A stretch of 13,734 bases of DNA from Planctomycetaceae bacterium (GTDB lineage: Bacteria > Planctomycetota > Planctomycetia > Pirellulales > Thermoguttaceae): contig JAIRYX010000244.1 in the NCBI GenBank assembly GCA_031267635.1, positions 1-13,734 of the forward strand, given 5' to 3'. Position numbers and translations under genes: made by a program. The notes beneath the pieces were generated by a model that saw nothing but the letters and a program-made list of their open reading frames with translations, was not told the origin of the DNA and did not search any database. Position 1 is the stretch's first letter. Each line of letters opens with the position of its first letter. Shown in pieces: positions 1 through 7,635 of this stretch.

Positions 1-200
1 AAAAATTCCACTGAAATATTACGAAATTTTTTGTTTTTCAGAAGAGTGGCAAACGCCTCGCAATTTTGTTCGCCCCCACCGGTGATATTGAGAATTGTCG
101 TTTTGATAATTTTTTGACCTTCACGACGGGATTGACGCAAAAAATAATGCGTATGTGTAACTTCTCTTTTATCGATACAGACTGATGTTTCAACGTACAT
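1..200 (-). CDS. Transposase N-terminus, IS1634/IS4 superfamily-like, cut by window edge
   Basis: Seen: on the minus strand a frame stays open from an ATG at 200 to base 1 with no stop. It gives about 66 residues beginning MYVETSVCIDKREVTHTHYF and continuing with LRQSRREGQKIIKTTILNI and then CEAFATLLKNKK. Known: IS1634-type transposases start with a short MYVE/MFIR-like strand, then an LRESYREGGKVKKRTIANL-like block, then a helix with EAI..ALK; the match is by pattern only. Start choice: the frame is open further upstream, with ATGs at 230 and 317, but the family normally begins at the MYVE methionine. A TATAAT lies at 316-321 on this strand. The catalytic DDE residues would lie outside the window, so intactness is unknown. 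No IS end could be identified between 230 and 450. Sure that the frame codes for a transposase-like N-terminus; the exact family is less certain. Confidence 0.68.
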   Translation of the reverse strand, partial: MYVETSVCIDKREVTHTHYFLRQSRREGQKIIKTTILNITGGGEQNCEAFATLLKNKKFRNISVEF

Positions 201-438
201 CGGATTTTTCTGTTGTTGGAATGGGGGCATGTTGTTTGGGCGTGAAATTTTTGACGGGCACCCCACTCGAAACAAATCAAACCACCGCAACAAGCCGACA
301 TAGATCTCTGGGTACATTATACGATAAAAAAACAGAAATGTTCTTAAAAAATATTAAAAGATATTTGTTTTACTGGGTGTATATTTTTAGAAAAACTCTG
401 TAATTTCAAACACCAAACGAAAAATCTATCGCCTTAAA

Positions 439-453
439 ACGGAACTTCCGTTA
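439..453 (-). terminator. Possible weak terminator hairpin
   Basis: AACGGAA-C-TTCCGTT is a perfect 7-base inverted repeat; allowing a 3-base loop it gives a 6-bp stem. On the minus strand it is followed by a few T residues. It overlaps the stop codon of the 121-residue gene. The stem is short and the T-run weak, so function is doubtful. Confidence 0.3.
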
Positions 454-816
454 AAATACCGCAATGGCAAGTTGCGGCTCTTGAATCATCACACCAAGTG
501 ACTGCAAAAAGCCATACTTTGTGCCGAACACTTCAATTGATACCGTTGATAAAGCAGTAGCAATGCAGAAGAAATTTCCGAGAACAACGCCCAACAGAGC
601 CAATATGGCAGCAATAACACCGGAAAACTGTGAATTACTGTTACCGCTCACCTTTATGGCAACGCCTACTATGCTTCCGACACCAATGGCAAGCCAACCG
701 AAAACATATCCGATTACAGCAGCAATAATTCCCCAAACACCGGCACAGACAACAGCAGCAATACTTCCTACAATTAACGCACCGACAATGTTTTCAGTTG
801 TTGAATCTTTTGACAT
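451..816 (-). CDS. Small hydrophobic membrane protein, unknown function
   Basis: A 121-residue protein of unknown function. Seen: a short polar N-terminus (1-9), then nearly continuous hydrophobic Gly/Ala/Val/Ile-rich sequence that could form three membrane segments at about 10-30, 31-54 and 65-88, and a less hydrophobic tail. The blocks GWLAIGVGSIVGVAIKVSG and GVIAAILALLGVVLGNFF resemble a recurrent pattern of a glycine-rich helix pair in small planctomycete membrane proteins, but I cannot name a family. The ATG at 816 has only a poor purine-rich stretch upstream. It lies 56 bp downstream of the 65-73-residue gene on the same strand, so the two may be co-transcribed. The stop codon overlaps a small perfect inverted repeat (439-453) that is followed by T residues on this strand and could act as a weak terminator. 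Confidence 0.72.
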   Translation of the reverse strand: MSKDSTTENIVGALIVGSIAAVVCAGVWGIIAAVIGYVFGWLAIGVGSIVGVAIKVSGNSNSQFSGVIAAILALLGVVLGNFFCIATALSTVSIEVFGTKYGFLQSLGVMIQEPQLAIAVF

Positions 817-872
817 TTTTATATCTTTTTTGAGTAAAGTTAATTGAATTGTGGCGTAAAACTAAATTCATG

Positions 873-1070
873 TCATACATGTAAACGACCAAGCCAAGAA
901 ACCGTCCGTGTTTTGTCGTCGAATTGCAGGGCAAGTTCGGTGTGTTCGTTTGTCGGTAAATGTTCGTCAAGTAATTGATTTTCAATACAACGGAGTTCAA
1001 CAACACGTTGAATAGCTTCGTTTAATTGACGGCGTACTTCGGTGAGAGTTAAAGAATTATCCGATGGCAT
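873..1070 (-). CDS. Small hypothetical protein, 65 residues
   Basis: Unknown function. Seen: from the ATG at 1070 the product starts MPSDNSLTLTEVRRQLNEAI, has a helical Leu/Glu/Arg-rich stretch likely to form a long helix or hairpin (about residues 6-38), and ends in a hydrophilic strand and TVSWLGRLHV. An in-frame ATG at 1094 would add eight hydrophobic residues (MPFLFALS); neither start has a Shine-Dalgarno site, so the start is undecided. The composition, with regular amphipathic spacing and charged residues, looks like a real protein. Overlapping frames do not. A nested palindrome lies directly upstream (1105-1216) and may form part of the leader. The downstream neighbour on the same strand is the hydrophobic 121-residue gene. 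Confidence 0.6.
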   Translation of the reverse strand: MPSDNSLTLTEVRRQLNEAIQRVVELRCIENQLLDEHLPTNEHTELALQFDDKTRTVSWLGRLHV

Positions 1071-1104
1071 TGAGAGTGCAAACAAAAAAGGCATGGAACA
1101 TTTG

Positions 1105-1216
1105 TCGCCAACTCAAACCTTACCATGGGCATATAGCACGACAAGTCCACGCCCGATTCCTCGGACGTAGATATTTGTCGCTGCCATATTCAAAATGTGG
1201 TAATTTGAGTTGAGCG
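1105..1216. repeat. Nested imperfect palindrome (structured leader or degenerate mini-element)
   Basis: Outer arms: TCGCCAACTCAAACCTTACC at 1105-1124 pairs with 1197-1216 (reverse complement TCGCTCAACTCAAATTACC) with one 1-base and one 2-base gap. Inner arms: GCACGACAA (1136-1144) pairs with TTGTCGCTGC (1175-1184) with one bulged base, and GTCC (1145-1148) with GGAC (1163-1166). The arms are nested in the right order, so the whole 112-bp stretch can fold as one branched or long hairpin. It sits just upstream of the small gene that ends at 873, on the side where its 5' leader would be. It could be a structured RNA leader, a palindromic repeat or a decayed miniature element; nothing in the window decides between them. 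Confidence 0.5.
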
Positions 1217-1371
1217 ATTTCTACTTAACTGCTTGTATTGTAAAATAATGTTATGACATAATTATTTGTTTGTATAATCATTTCTGAATTTATTTTAGTG
1301 ATTCTAAATCTTCCTATTCTACCATAACTGCTTACTATCATCTTGTTTCTTCCAAAAGTGAAATAATCAGA

Positions 1372-1460
1372 GGGAAATTCTAAAAACCTCCCCCAAATAT
1401 TCGTAAGCCCTTATTTTTCAACGGTCACATGTGTTGAAAATGATGTTTTTAGAAGTTCCC
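1372..1460 (+). mobile_element. 89-bp miniature inverted-repeat element, copy A (intact)
   Basis: Terminal inverted repeats of 16 bp: GGGAAATTCTAAAAAC at the left and GTTTTTAGAAGTTCCC at the right, with one mismatch. The centre contains a second inverted repeat TTTTCAAC / GTTGAAAA around a GGTCACATGT loop. The 4-bp direct repeat CAGA flanks it (1368-1371 and 1461-1464), as expected for a target-site duplication. It has no coding capacity. An inverted copy of the same length is at 8732-8820, a fragment at 12104-12161, and the left 36 bp resemble the IS end at 8032-8070, so it is probably moved in trans by an ISAzo13-type transposase. Confidence 0.85.
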
Positions 1461-1558
1461 CAGAGGATTTTTTATTTCTACATTTTCTCTTTGCAAGTTC
1501 AAGAATTTTGTTTTTGTCCTAAATTTTTCATAAGAGGTATTGTATCAAGTTTCGGTAT

Positions 1559-1639
1559 TTAGTACAATAATAAAAGTGCTGTGAAAGTTATCCCGCATGT
1601 TGCGGTAAGTTTGCTAATACGATGACCGAAGAATACCAT
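1559..1639 (-). CDS. Possible 26-residue membrane peptide
   Basis: A minus-strand frame from an ATG at 1639 to a TAA at 1559-1561 reads MVFFGHRISKLTATCGITFT followed by ALLLLY. It has basic residues near the start and a hydrophobic C-terminal half that could insert in a membrane. There is no good ribosome binding site (a GGGAACAAG stretch lies about 15 bases upstream). A frame this short can arise by chance, so this is only a candidate. Confidence 0.2.
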   Translation of the reverse strand: MVFFGHRISKLTATCGITFTALLLLY

Positions 1640-1807
1640 TTCTGCCAAATCTTGTTCCCATTAGTTTTGTCCAATTTAACCTCCAACAACAAAATCGATG
1701 AAAATTTTCTTTTTTGCCGAGTAGCGAAAGATTTCTTTTTTTGTTGTAATATTTTCTATTAACTGTGTTTCTATCAAAAAACACGAAATTTTATTCATAA
1801 AATTCCA

Positions 1808-2317
1808 ATGAAGTGCCAAAAGTGTGAGAAATTTGCGACGTTTCATATTACCGAATTGACAAGCGGTAAGCCAGTTGAGTTTCATCTTTGCGAAGAACAC
1901 GCTCGCGAGTATTTGAGTGAATCGTCTGATCAAAATGAGGCAACTGCCGCATTGGCGGAATCGGTCGCTCAAAATGTCGCGCTGAATCACGCGGTGGAAA
2001 ATTTACGCGAAATTGATCAGCAAGTTTGCCCAGTTTGCGGAATTAGTTTTTTTGAATTTCGTAGTAAAGGGCGGCTCGGTTGTCCGTTTGATTATACTTG
2101 TTTCAATGAACAACTTGGGATGCTCGTGGAAAATATTCATGGCGAGCGGCGACATATTGGCAAACTTCCGCATTCATTTCACAAAGGACAAGACCGTCGG
2201 ACATATTTAATCAAGTTGCGGCGAGAATTGGACGAAGCCATTGCTATCGAAGATTATGAAAATGCGAAAAATCTACGCGATCAAATTCTGAAAATTGAAG
2301 AGGATAACCATCCTTAA
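1808..2317 (+). CDS. mcsA: McsA-like zinc protein with UVR motif
   Basis: Known: McsA is the zinc-binding partner that activates the arginine kinase McsB, which marks proteins for ClpCP degradation in Firmicutes; planctomycetes carry homologues. Seen in 169 residues: a first zinc site C3-x2-C6 with C28 and H31 (HLCEEH); a second site C74-PV-C77-G followed by the block FFEFRSKGRLGCPFDY with C92 and C98, matching the Bacillus McsA block CGMTFQQFRKVGRFGC; a GKLP motif (118-121); and a C-terminal UVR helix pair at about 132-165 (LRRELDEAIAIEDYENAKNL). The usual C-x2-C of the second half-site is C92-x5-C98 here, with D95 where Bacillus has Cys. The ATG has no Shine-Dalgarno. No McsB kinase gene follows: the next gene, 83 bp on, is the RND-like protein. 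The family call is firm, the role in arginine phosphorylation is inferred. Confidence 0.85.
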   Translation: MKCQKCEKFATFHITELTSGKPVEFHLCEEHAREYLSESSDQNEATAALAESVAQNVALNHAVENLREIDQQVCPVCGISFFEFRSKGRLGCPFDYTCFNEQLGMLVENIHGERRHIGKLPHSFHKGQDRRTYLIKLRRELDEAIAIEDYENAKNLRDQILKIEEDNHP

Positions 2318-2400
2318 TTCTTTGAAAACTAATGTTATAATAAATTCTTCAATGATTTTAATGCTATCGCGAGATTATAGAAATTCAAATTGATCAAACA

Positions 2401-5400
2401 ATGTCGAAAAGGAATTCGGCACAATCGGATATGCTTTTGGCGAAATTACTCGAAAACTGGGCGGCGTTTTGTATAAAATATCCGCAACCGATTATCGCCG
2501 GAATCTGCCTTGTCGCGGTTGTGGGATTCTTTCTCTGTTGGTGGACATGGTCTCCTTATATACCGTTTCTTTCTCATCTTCCCCCAAACTATTCTGAAAA
2601 AGAAAAGTGGGAAAATTTGAGCCATCAGATCCATTTTGATTCCGAAATTATGATTCGCGTGACGGCGAAAAAATCTGCAACATCGCAACAAACACTCGTC
2701 GATGCAATCGAAACATTGAAACAAAAACTCGTTGCGGAGAAAAAACTTTTTTGTGACATTTTAACCAGTTATGATTTACAAAACAACAACGCTCACGATT
2801 TGACCGCTCTGCCATCGGACGCTTTGTTGACATTATATTATGAGTCGCTCGACGCGAAACAGATAACGGACGGTCAGTGGGCATTGTTGGAAACCGCCAA
2901 TTATGCCGATTGGTTGTGCCGACGATTACAACAATCGCAAAATTTTCTCGCACAACATTCTCCGCAAACAACACCAACAACGTTAGAGTATCATCAAATC
3001 TTTTTACAAAATCAACGTCTTATGAAATTGGCGGCACGTTTTGTCGAGGGATTGCACAATATTTTCACTGCGCCGTCGTACCGTTCTAACGATAAAACGA
3101 ACATTTCGCTTTGTCAACTTAATCCCGACGAATGGTTGAACATTGCAAATGATTTTTCATTCTCTTCAAGGACGGCGGAAGAAAATCCGACACAACCATT
3201 GACAGGCGTTATTTGGCTTCGCGTTTCCGGTCAAGAAAATAACGGAATACGAATTTATCCGACAAAAAACGGCGACGTATTTTCCAATCCAGAAGATATG
3301 CGCCGCATTGATACCGCAATACGTGAATTGGGGCAAATCACAGCCGGTGTTTCACAATCATTTCCTGCGGTCGAAATTCAGTTGACCGGCATTGCTGTCG
3401 ATTGGCAACGGCAGCAATTATTAACTTCGGAACGTTCTATCGCTGTCTGTTTATTCGGCATGGCAGGAATGTTATTGTTGTTTTTCTTTGCGGGATTGGG
3501 ACGGTTTTTCGCATATTTGACAATTCCGGCAACGACACTCTGTTCATTTGGAATCTATTTGTTTATCAATGCTATTTGTTTCGGACACATTACGCCGCCG
3601 ATGATTTTTATCGGAATCGCCGTTTTGCTGTTTGGAACTTGTGTCGGCGTACTGTTAACCATAACGTACTTCAATTCATTAACGCTTTATTCTAAAACGT
3701 CAGAAGCTGTTACTCATGTTTTTCGCACAATCGGCAAAACTGTTTTAGGCGGCGGAATCATTTCGTTGCTTGCTTTTTTCGCCGGTATTGTTTATCTTCA
3801 GCAATTCCCGATGTTTGATCCGGTCGCAGAACGTGTGACCACACAAATCTCTCAAATAGAGTTACATGTTTCGTTTTTCCAGTCATTAACTGGAATTTCG
3901 CAGTCGCTATTTTTGTTGACTGTTGCGGTAATAGCAACGCTTGCCGGAATGTTCATCATGTTTCCTGCATTGCTTCAAACACTTGGATCTATGCGAGCAA
4001 TTTCAACGCAAACGTCAAACGTTGCAACGAAACCGTTTGTGATTGTCAAAAAAATTCCGAACATTCCGCTTCCGTTGAATTTGATTTTGACAACGCTTTT
4101 TGTCGGTGGTATGTGTTATTTCGTGTTTTATCCGCAACATCAGAGAGAACCGCTGAAAAACGCTTTCGCTCAACGGTCGGACCTGCTGCCGATTTTCATT
4201 TCGCAAGAACAATATCACGAGTCGATGTTGCAAAGTACGTCGGATATGTTGATTTGTCATCCGTTTTTTATTTTAGGGCGCGGTTCAGATGAAAAAATAC
4301 GCAAACTGGAACAAATCGCTCCTATTTTGAACGCCGTTGCAATGCCGCCGGAAATTCCGCTTCCAGACCCTAAAATGCTGGAACAGTCGCTCGGTCAATT
4401 ATATCATTTTTTGACAGAACGGCTGATGATGTTACAAACTCAACAAATTTTATTTTTGGAAAACCAAGATTCACAATATGAAATTTCGATTTGCCGTAAA
4501 ATTTGTGCCGAGCTTAACGCGATTCAACAACAAATGCGTCGGCTGTCCTCGGAAGCATATTTTCAATGTATTCATACGTATCAAACATTTACGACAAACG
4601 ATTTAATCTTGCAACAGAAACGTTTATTGACCGCTATACAAATGTGTCGGGAAAAGAAAAATGAATTGCGAAAACTTGTTTCGCGGCGTTTTATCGACAC
4701 GGAACAACATTCGATTTATTGGGCGTTTCCGATTTGTAGCCAATCCAATTCAACGCTCTTGCTCAAACGATTTCAAGAACAGATAAGCCGATGTATTACG
4801 ACGCCGGAAGATCGTCCGATACAAATTCAGGGACTTCCGCTTCTCGCAATCGAAGAGCATCGTTTTTTTCAAAATCAACTTGTTGCCGTCGCGTCGGTCT
4901 CGTTGATTGTTGTGTTGCTGTCGATGATGCTTGTTTTTCGCTCGCTGAAAATTGCTGTTGTTGCCGCGTTGATTACAATAACCGGGTTGGCTTTTTATCG
5001 CGGATTGATTGGCGCGATCGAATTTCCTACCGGAGTTGCCTCTGTTTTTCCAATAGCGTTTTTTCCGTTATTGTTACCGGTATTTCTTGGTATGTTTTTT
5101 CAGCAAAAAATTTCCTGTGAACAATTGCGGACAAATGTGAGTATTTTGCTTATTTGTTTCGGCGTTGGAATTGCAATTACCGGACAATTTCTTTTTGCGG
5201 AGGAAAATACGCTTTTTACTGTCGGACGAGTTTTAACGCTTGGCTGGGTTGGATTGATGTTTCCATTGTTGGTCAATGTGATTTGTTTTGTGAAGACGGA
5301 AAAAACGCAATTGTTGCCAAAAATAAATCATCGCCATTCACTTCTTGCTTTGACTTCCAAACATTCGTCCGTCACAACAAGCTATGAACCGATTTCACCA

Positions 5401-6021
5401 CCGAATATACAATCTGCGGAACAATCAGACAAACAGCAAGAGAACAAACCGCAAACATTTCCGCAAGAAAAACCGGCAAGTTTTGCAACGCGCGACCAAC
5501 TTCAATTTTATCGGGAACGGATTGCCGCGACTCGTATTTTTGAAAAACAGTTCGTTAAACAGAATGCTGAACAACAACCCGTCGCGCGAAAGGAGAACGA
5601 AGGACACACGAAAACAACAACCGTTTTGCAAAATCCGGTAATTGCGGAGTTTATTGACGTTCCATCGTTTCCCAGCGTTTGGAGTATCGGAAGTAAGCAA
5701 AGAACGCCGTTGACTATTGTGACGGAAGACACGCGAAAAAAAACATCCGATGACGCTTCAAAAATAGAATCGGCAATCTCATGCGGTTCGTTGTTCCGAA
5801 ATACAACTTATGCAAATCGCATCAATAAAATCTCGTTGAAAAACAATCCGGCACATTGTTCTTTTCATACGGCAAGCTCGGAAGAGATCGAAGAATTGCC
5901 GGTGATTTTGCCGATTATTGCGTCCCAAGAGCGTGAGAATCAATCCAATGATAACAATGTGGAATTTCAAAATCTATCCGCAAATTCAGCGACGAAACAA
6001 AAATTTTGGGCGAGAATGTGA
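2401..6021 (+). CDS. RND/MMPL superfamily membrane protein, apparently lacking proton-relay residues
   Basis: A 1206-residue protein with the duplicated RND layout. Membrane segments lie at about 30-48, then 346-365, 370-392, 399-421, 447-467 and 500-522, then 560-577, then 827-846, 850-868, 878-900, 912-932 and 940-963. Large non-membrane domains lie at about 50-340 and 580-825 (the second rich in Gln and predicted helices), and a 240-residue hydrophilic Gln/Asn/Ser-rich tail follows (964-1206). Known: MMPL and HpnN-type transporters export lipids or hopanoids using proton flow through Asp residues in the GxxxDY/N motifs of segments 4 and 10. Here segment 4 reads LLFGTCVGVLLT and segment 10 LLLPVFLGMFFQQK, without the Asp. 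The role is therefore uncertain: a diverged transporter or a scaffold. It is 83 bp downstream of mcsA, with a TATAAT at about 2336-2341 but no clear -35. The start ATG is supported by the polar segment before the first helix. Confidence 0.8.
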   Translation: MSKRNSAQSDMLLAKLLENWAAFCIKYPQPIIAGICLVAVVGFFLCWWTWSPYIPFLSHLPPNYSEKEKWENLSHQIHFDSEIMIRVTAKKSATSQQTLVDAIETLKQKLVAEKKLFCDILTSYDLQNNNAHDLTALPSDALLTLYYESLDAKQITDGQWALLETANYADWLCRRLQQSQNFLAQHSPQTTPTTLEYHQIFLQNQRLMKLAARFVEGLHNIFTAPSYRSNDKTNISLCQLNPDEWLNIANDFSFSSRTAEENPTQPLTGVIWLRVSGQENNGIRIYPTKNGDVFSNPEDMRRIDTAIRELGQITAGVSQSFPAVEIQLTGIAVDWQRQQLLTSERSIAVCLFGMAGMLLLFFFAGLGRFFAYLTIPATTLCSFGIYLFINAICFGHITPPMIFIGIAVLLFGTCVGVLLTITYFNSLTLYSKTSEAVTHVFRTIGKTVLGGGIISLLAFFAGIVYLQQFPMFDPVAERVTTQISQIELHVSFFQSLTGISQSLFLLTVAVIATLAGMFIMFPALLQTLGSMRAISTQTSNVATKPFVIVKKIPNIPLPLNLILTTLFVGGMCYFVFYPQHQREPLKNAFAQRSDLLPIFISQEQYHESMLQSTSDMLICHPFFILGRGSDEKIRKLEQIAPILNAVAMPPEIPLPDPKMLEQSLGQLYHFLTERLMMLQTQQILFLENQDSQYEISICRKICAELNAIQQQMRRLSSEAYFQCIHTYQTFTTNDLILQQKRLLTAIQMCREKKNELRKLVSRRFIDTEQHSIYWAFPICSQSNSTLLLKRFQEQISRCITTPEDRPIQIQGLPLLAIEEHRFFQNQLVAVASVSLIVVLLSMMLVFRSLKIAVVAALITITGLAFYRGLIGAIEFPTGVASVFPIAFFPLLLPVFLGMFFQQKISCEQLRTNVSILLICFGVGIAITGQFLFAEENTLFTVGRVLTLGWVGLMFPLLVNVICFVKTEKTQLLPKINHRHSLLALTSKHSSVTTSYEPISPPNIQSAEQSDKQQENKPQTFPQEKPASFATRDQLQFYRERIAATRIFEKQFVKQNAEQQPVARKENEGHTKTTTVLQNPVIAEFIDVPSFPSVWSIGSKQRTPLTIVTEDTRKKTSDDASKIESAISCGSLFRNTTYANRINKISLKNNPAHCSFHTASSEEIEELPVILPIIASQERENQSNDNNVEFQNLSANSATKQKFWARM

Positions 6022-6368
6022 TAACCATATTCGCCCCGGATTTTTGTATTCGTAGTTATACATTCTACGGGAAAAAATTGTCATTTATTCGTTGCTGATA
6101 TTATTACAGACGAAATAAAAGTGTAATTTCTCGCCGTGAGAAGTGTAAAATCAAATAAAAATGCTTTTGGGTTTGTAGTCGTCCACGTTGATTTGTGTTT
6201 ATCAACAGATTGGTACAGATTAACGTAGATTTTTTTACAGAAAAGCAGAATCTCAAATTTAACATAGAAGTTTAATTTTGGAACTTTTATTCTTTTGTTA
6301 ATAATCATCTGAAAAAATCTGTGCCATCTATGGATCAATAAAAATTCAAGTGAACGCATGCAAGTGTC
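6022..6368. other. Intergenic region between convergent genes
   Basis: No gene. It separates the RND-like gene and the sulfatase remnant, which converge here. I found no clear intrinsic terminator. Most of it is occupied by the ACAGATT-type repeat described separately; minus-strand frames across it look like chance products of that repeat. Confidence 0.6.
6181..6336. repeat. Degenerate ACAGATT repeat region
   Basis: ACAGATT occurs at 6205 and 6215 and as GTAGATT at 6225, an exact 10-bp spacing. The inverse AATCTGT with CCATCTATGGATCA follows at about 6317-6336, and AGATTTTTT (6228-6236) is inverted as AAAAAATCT (6312-6320). From memory, intergenic repeats of the type AATCTGTGCCATCTGTGGAT are scattered through many bacterial genomes, including planctomycetes, but I cannot confirm that here. 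Confidence 0.4.
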
Positions 6369-7635
6369 TTACTCTGCCAATTTTAACGGTGTTGTACTGC
6401 GTTTCGATTTGCGGATAGATTTATAAATCGCTTGATATTCTTCTATCCGATTTTTGTTTTCTGATTTTTCCAGCAAATTTGTTTGCTCTTTCGGATCATC
6501 GTTGAGATTCGCGAGAAATTGCGGTTCATCTTGCAAACCGAAAAAAAGTTTCCAATTGTTCTTTAATACAGCATGACCAATACCGTCAAAGCCCTTATCT
6601 TGTGCCGCTTTTGCATGGGAAGTATGTGATTGCATGGCCGCTGGGTTAGAAGCGAGCAAATCGGCAATCGGACGCTGACTATTGTTAAGCGGTTCGAGAA
6701 ACTCGGTAAAAGGAAATTGAATATCGGAAGCCGGAGCGGATTGTATCAATAAACTTTCACGAATCGGTTTGTCTTCGCTTTGTTTTCCAAATAAAACAGG
6801 AAGAAAACTCACGCTGTCTAACGCTTGTTCTTCGCCCGGTTCAACGCCTGCGATTTCCGCAAACGTGACGGCAAGATCGTGCGTTCCAATGACTTGATTG
6901 GTAACTATTCCCGGTTTAATTTTTGAACCGGTTTCCGTATCATCTCCCCAATGAACAATGAAAGGAACACGAGTGCCGCCTTCCCAAATTGTGGACTTAA
7001 ATCCGCGCAGATCGCCGACCGCATCGTGTCTAGACGTAACGCGGTCGCTGGGAATACCGCCATTGTCGCTAGTAATAACAATGATCGTGTTTGCATAAAT
7101 ATCTCGTTCCTTGAGAATATTTACAAGACGTCCGGCAATGATGTCAACTTCATACACCATATCTGTATGTGCCGTGATTTTTGTATGTCCCGCCAGTTTT
7201 TTACCAAACAACGTTTCCGGTGGAGTAAAAGGACCATGCGCGCCGTCGGTATTAAAATGAATCAAAAACGGTTTGTCTGTTCCATTTTTTTTATTTTGTG
7301 ATAAATGATTGTCGATAAACTCAATTATTTTTTCTGTTAAAATACGTCCCGTTTGCGAACTGTCCCATGTTGGATCGCCGGGACCATCAGATGTAACAAG
7401 TCCTCCGTTGACTTTTCCTGACTTCAATGTCGTGAGTTTGGATGGATCGCCGACCAACACATTGTTTTCATAAAAAACATAGGGAAATGTCATGTGGCCA
7501 CGCGGAATGATGTAGGAATAATCGAATCCCCATTCCACCGGTCCTTCTTTTAATCTTGATGCAAAATCCGGCGTTCTTTCATCTATCATTTTTTCGTAAA
7601 CCAAACCGAGATTTGCTTTGCCGAAAAATGCGGAA
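6369..7635 (-). pseudogene. Sulfatase, N-terminally truncated
   Basis: Known: type I sulfatases cleave sulfate esters using a formylglycine made from Cys/Ser in a C-x-P-x-R motif near the N-terminus, plus Asp ligands for calcium. Seen: homology starts at about 7630 with RSAFFGKANLGL (usual form TAFFGKWHLGL), then GFDYSY, the AHGPFTPP block (usual HxPHxP), the metal-site TSDNGG, and GFKSTIWEGGTRVP with its active-site Lys. The C-terminus looks complete (WKLFFGLQDEP...NL). Roughly the first 100-150 residues, including the Cys motif and the N-terminal metal ligands, are missing. The longest frame with a permitted start uses TTG at 7604 (411 residues). Upstream is the ISAzo13-type transposase remnant in another frame, which is the likely cause. 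A product could not form formylglycine, so sulfatase activity is excluded on present knowledge. Confidence 0.8.

Larger units (their letters stand above)
1217..1807. other. Non-coding stretch upstream of mcsA
   Basis: AT-rich DNA without a convincing gene except a possible 26-residue peptide on the minus strand (1559-1639). It holds one intact miniature element (1372-1460) and a small CCGCA-TGT-TGCGG hairpin at about 1593-1605. I saw no tRNA. The promoter of mcsA should lie in the last 100 bp, but no good -35/-10 pair stands out. Confidence 0.6.

Noticed and set aside
38..403. Two overlapping ORFs on opposite strands (38-301 minus, 185-403 plus)
   Set aside because: Both lack recognisable motifs, and the transposase-like frame covers the same DNA with clear family similarity.
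521..847. Plus-strand ORF of 108 codons opposite the hydrophobic gene
   Set aside because: Its Pro/Thr/Ala-rich product is the antisense of a Gly/Ala/Val-rich membrane protein, a usual shadow.
6081..6359. Minus-strand ORF of 92 codons after the RND-like gene
   Set aside because: It reads through the ACAGATT repeat region, has no ribosome binding site and a repeat-like composition; no family match.
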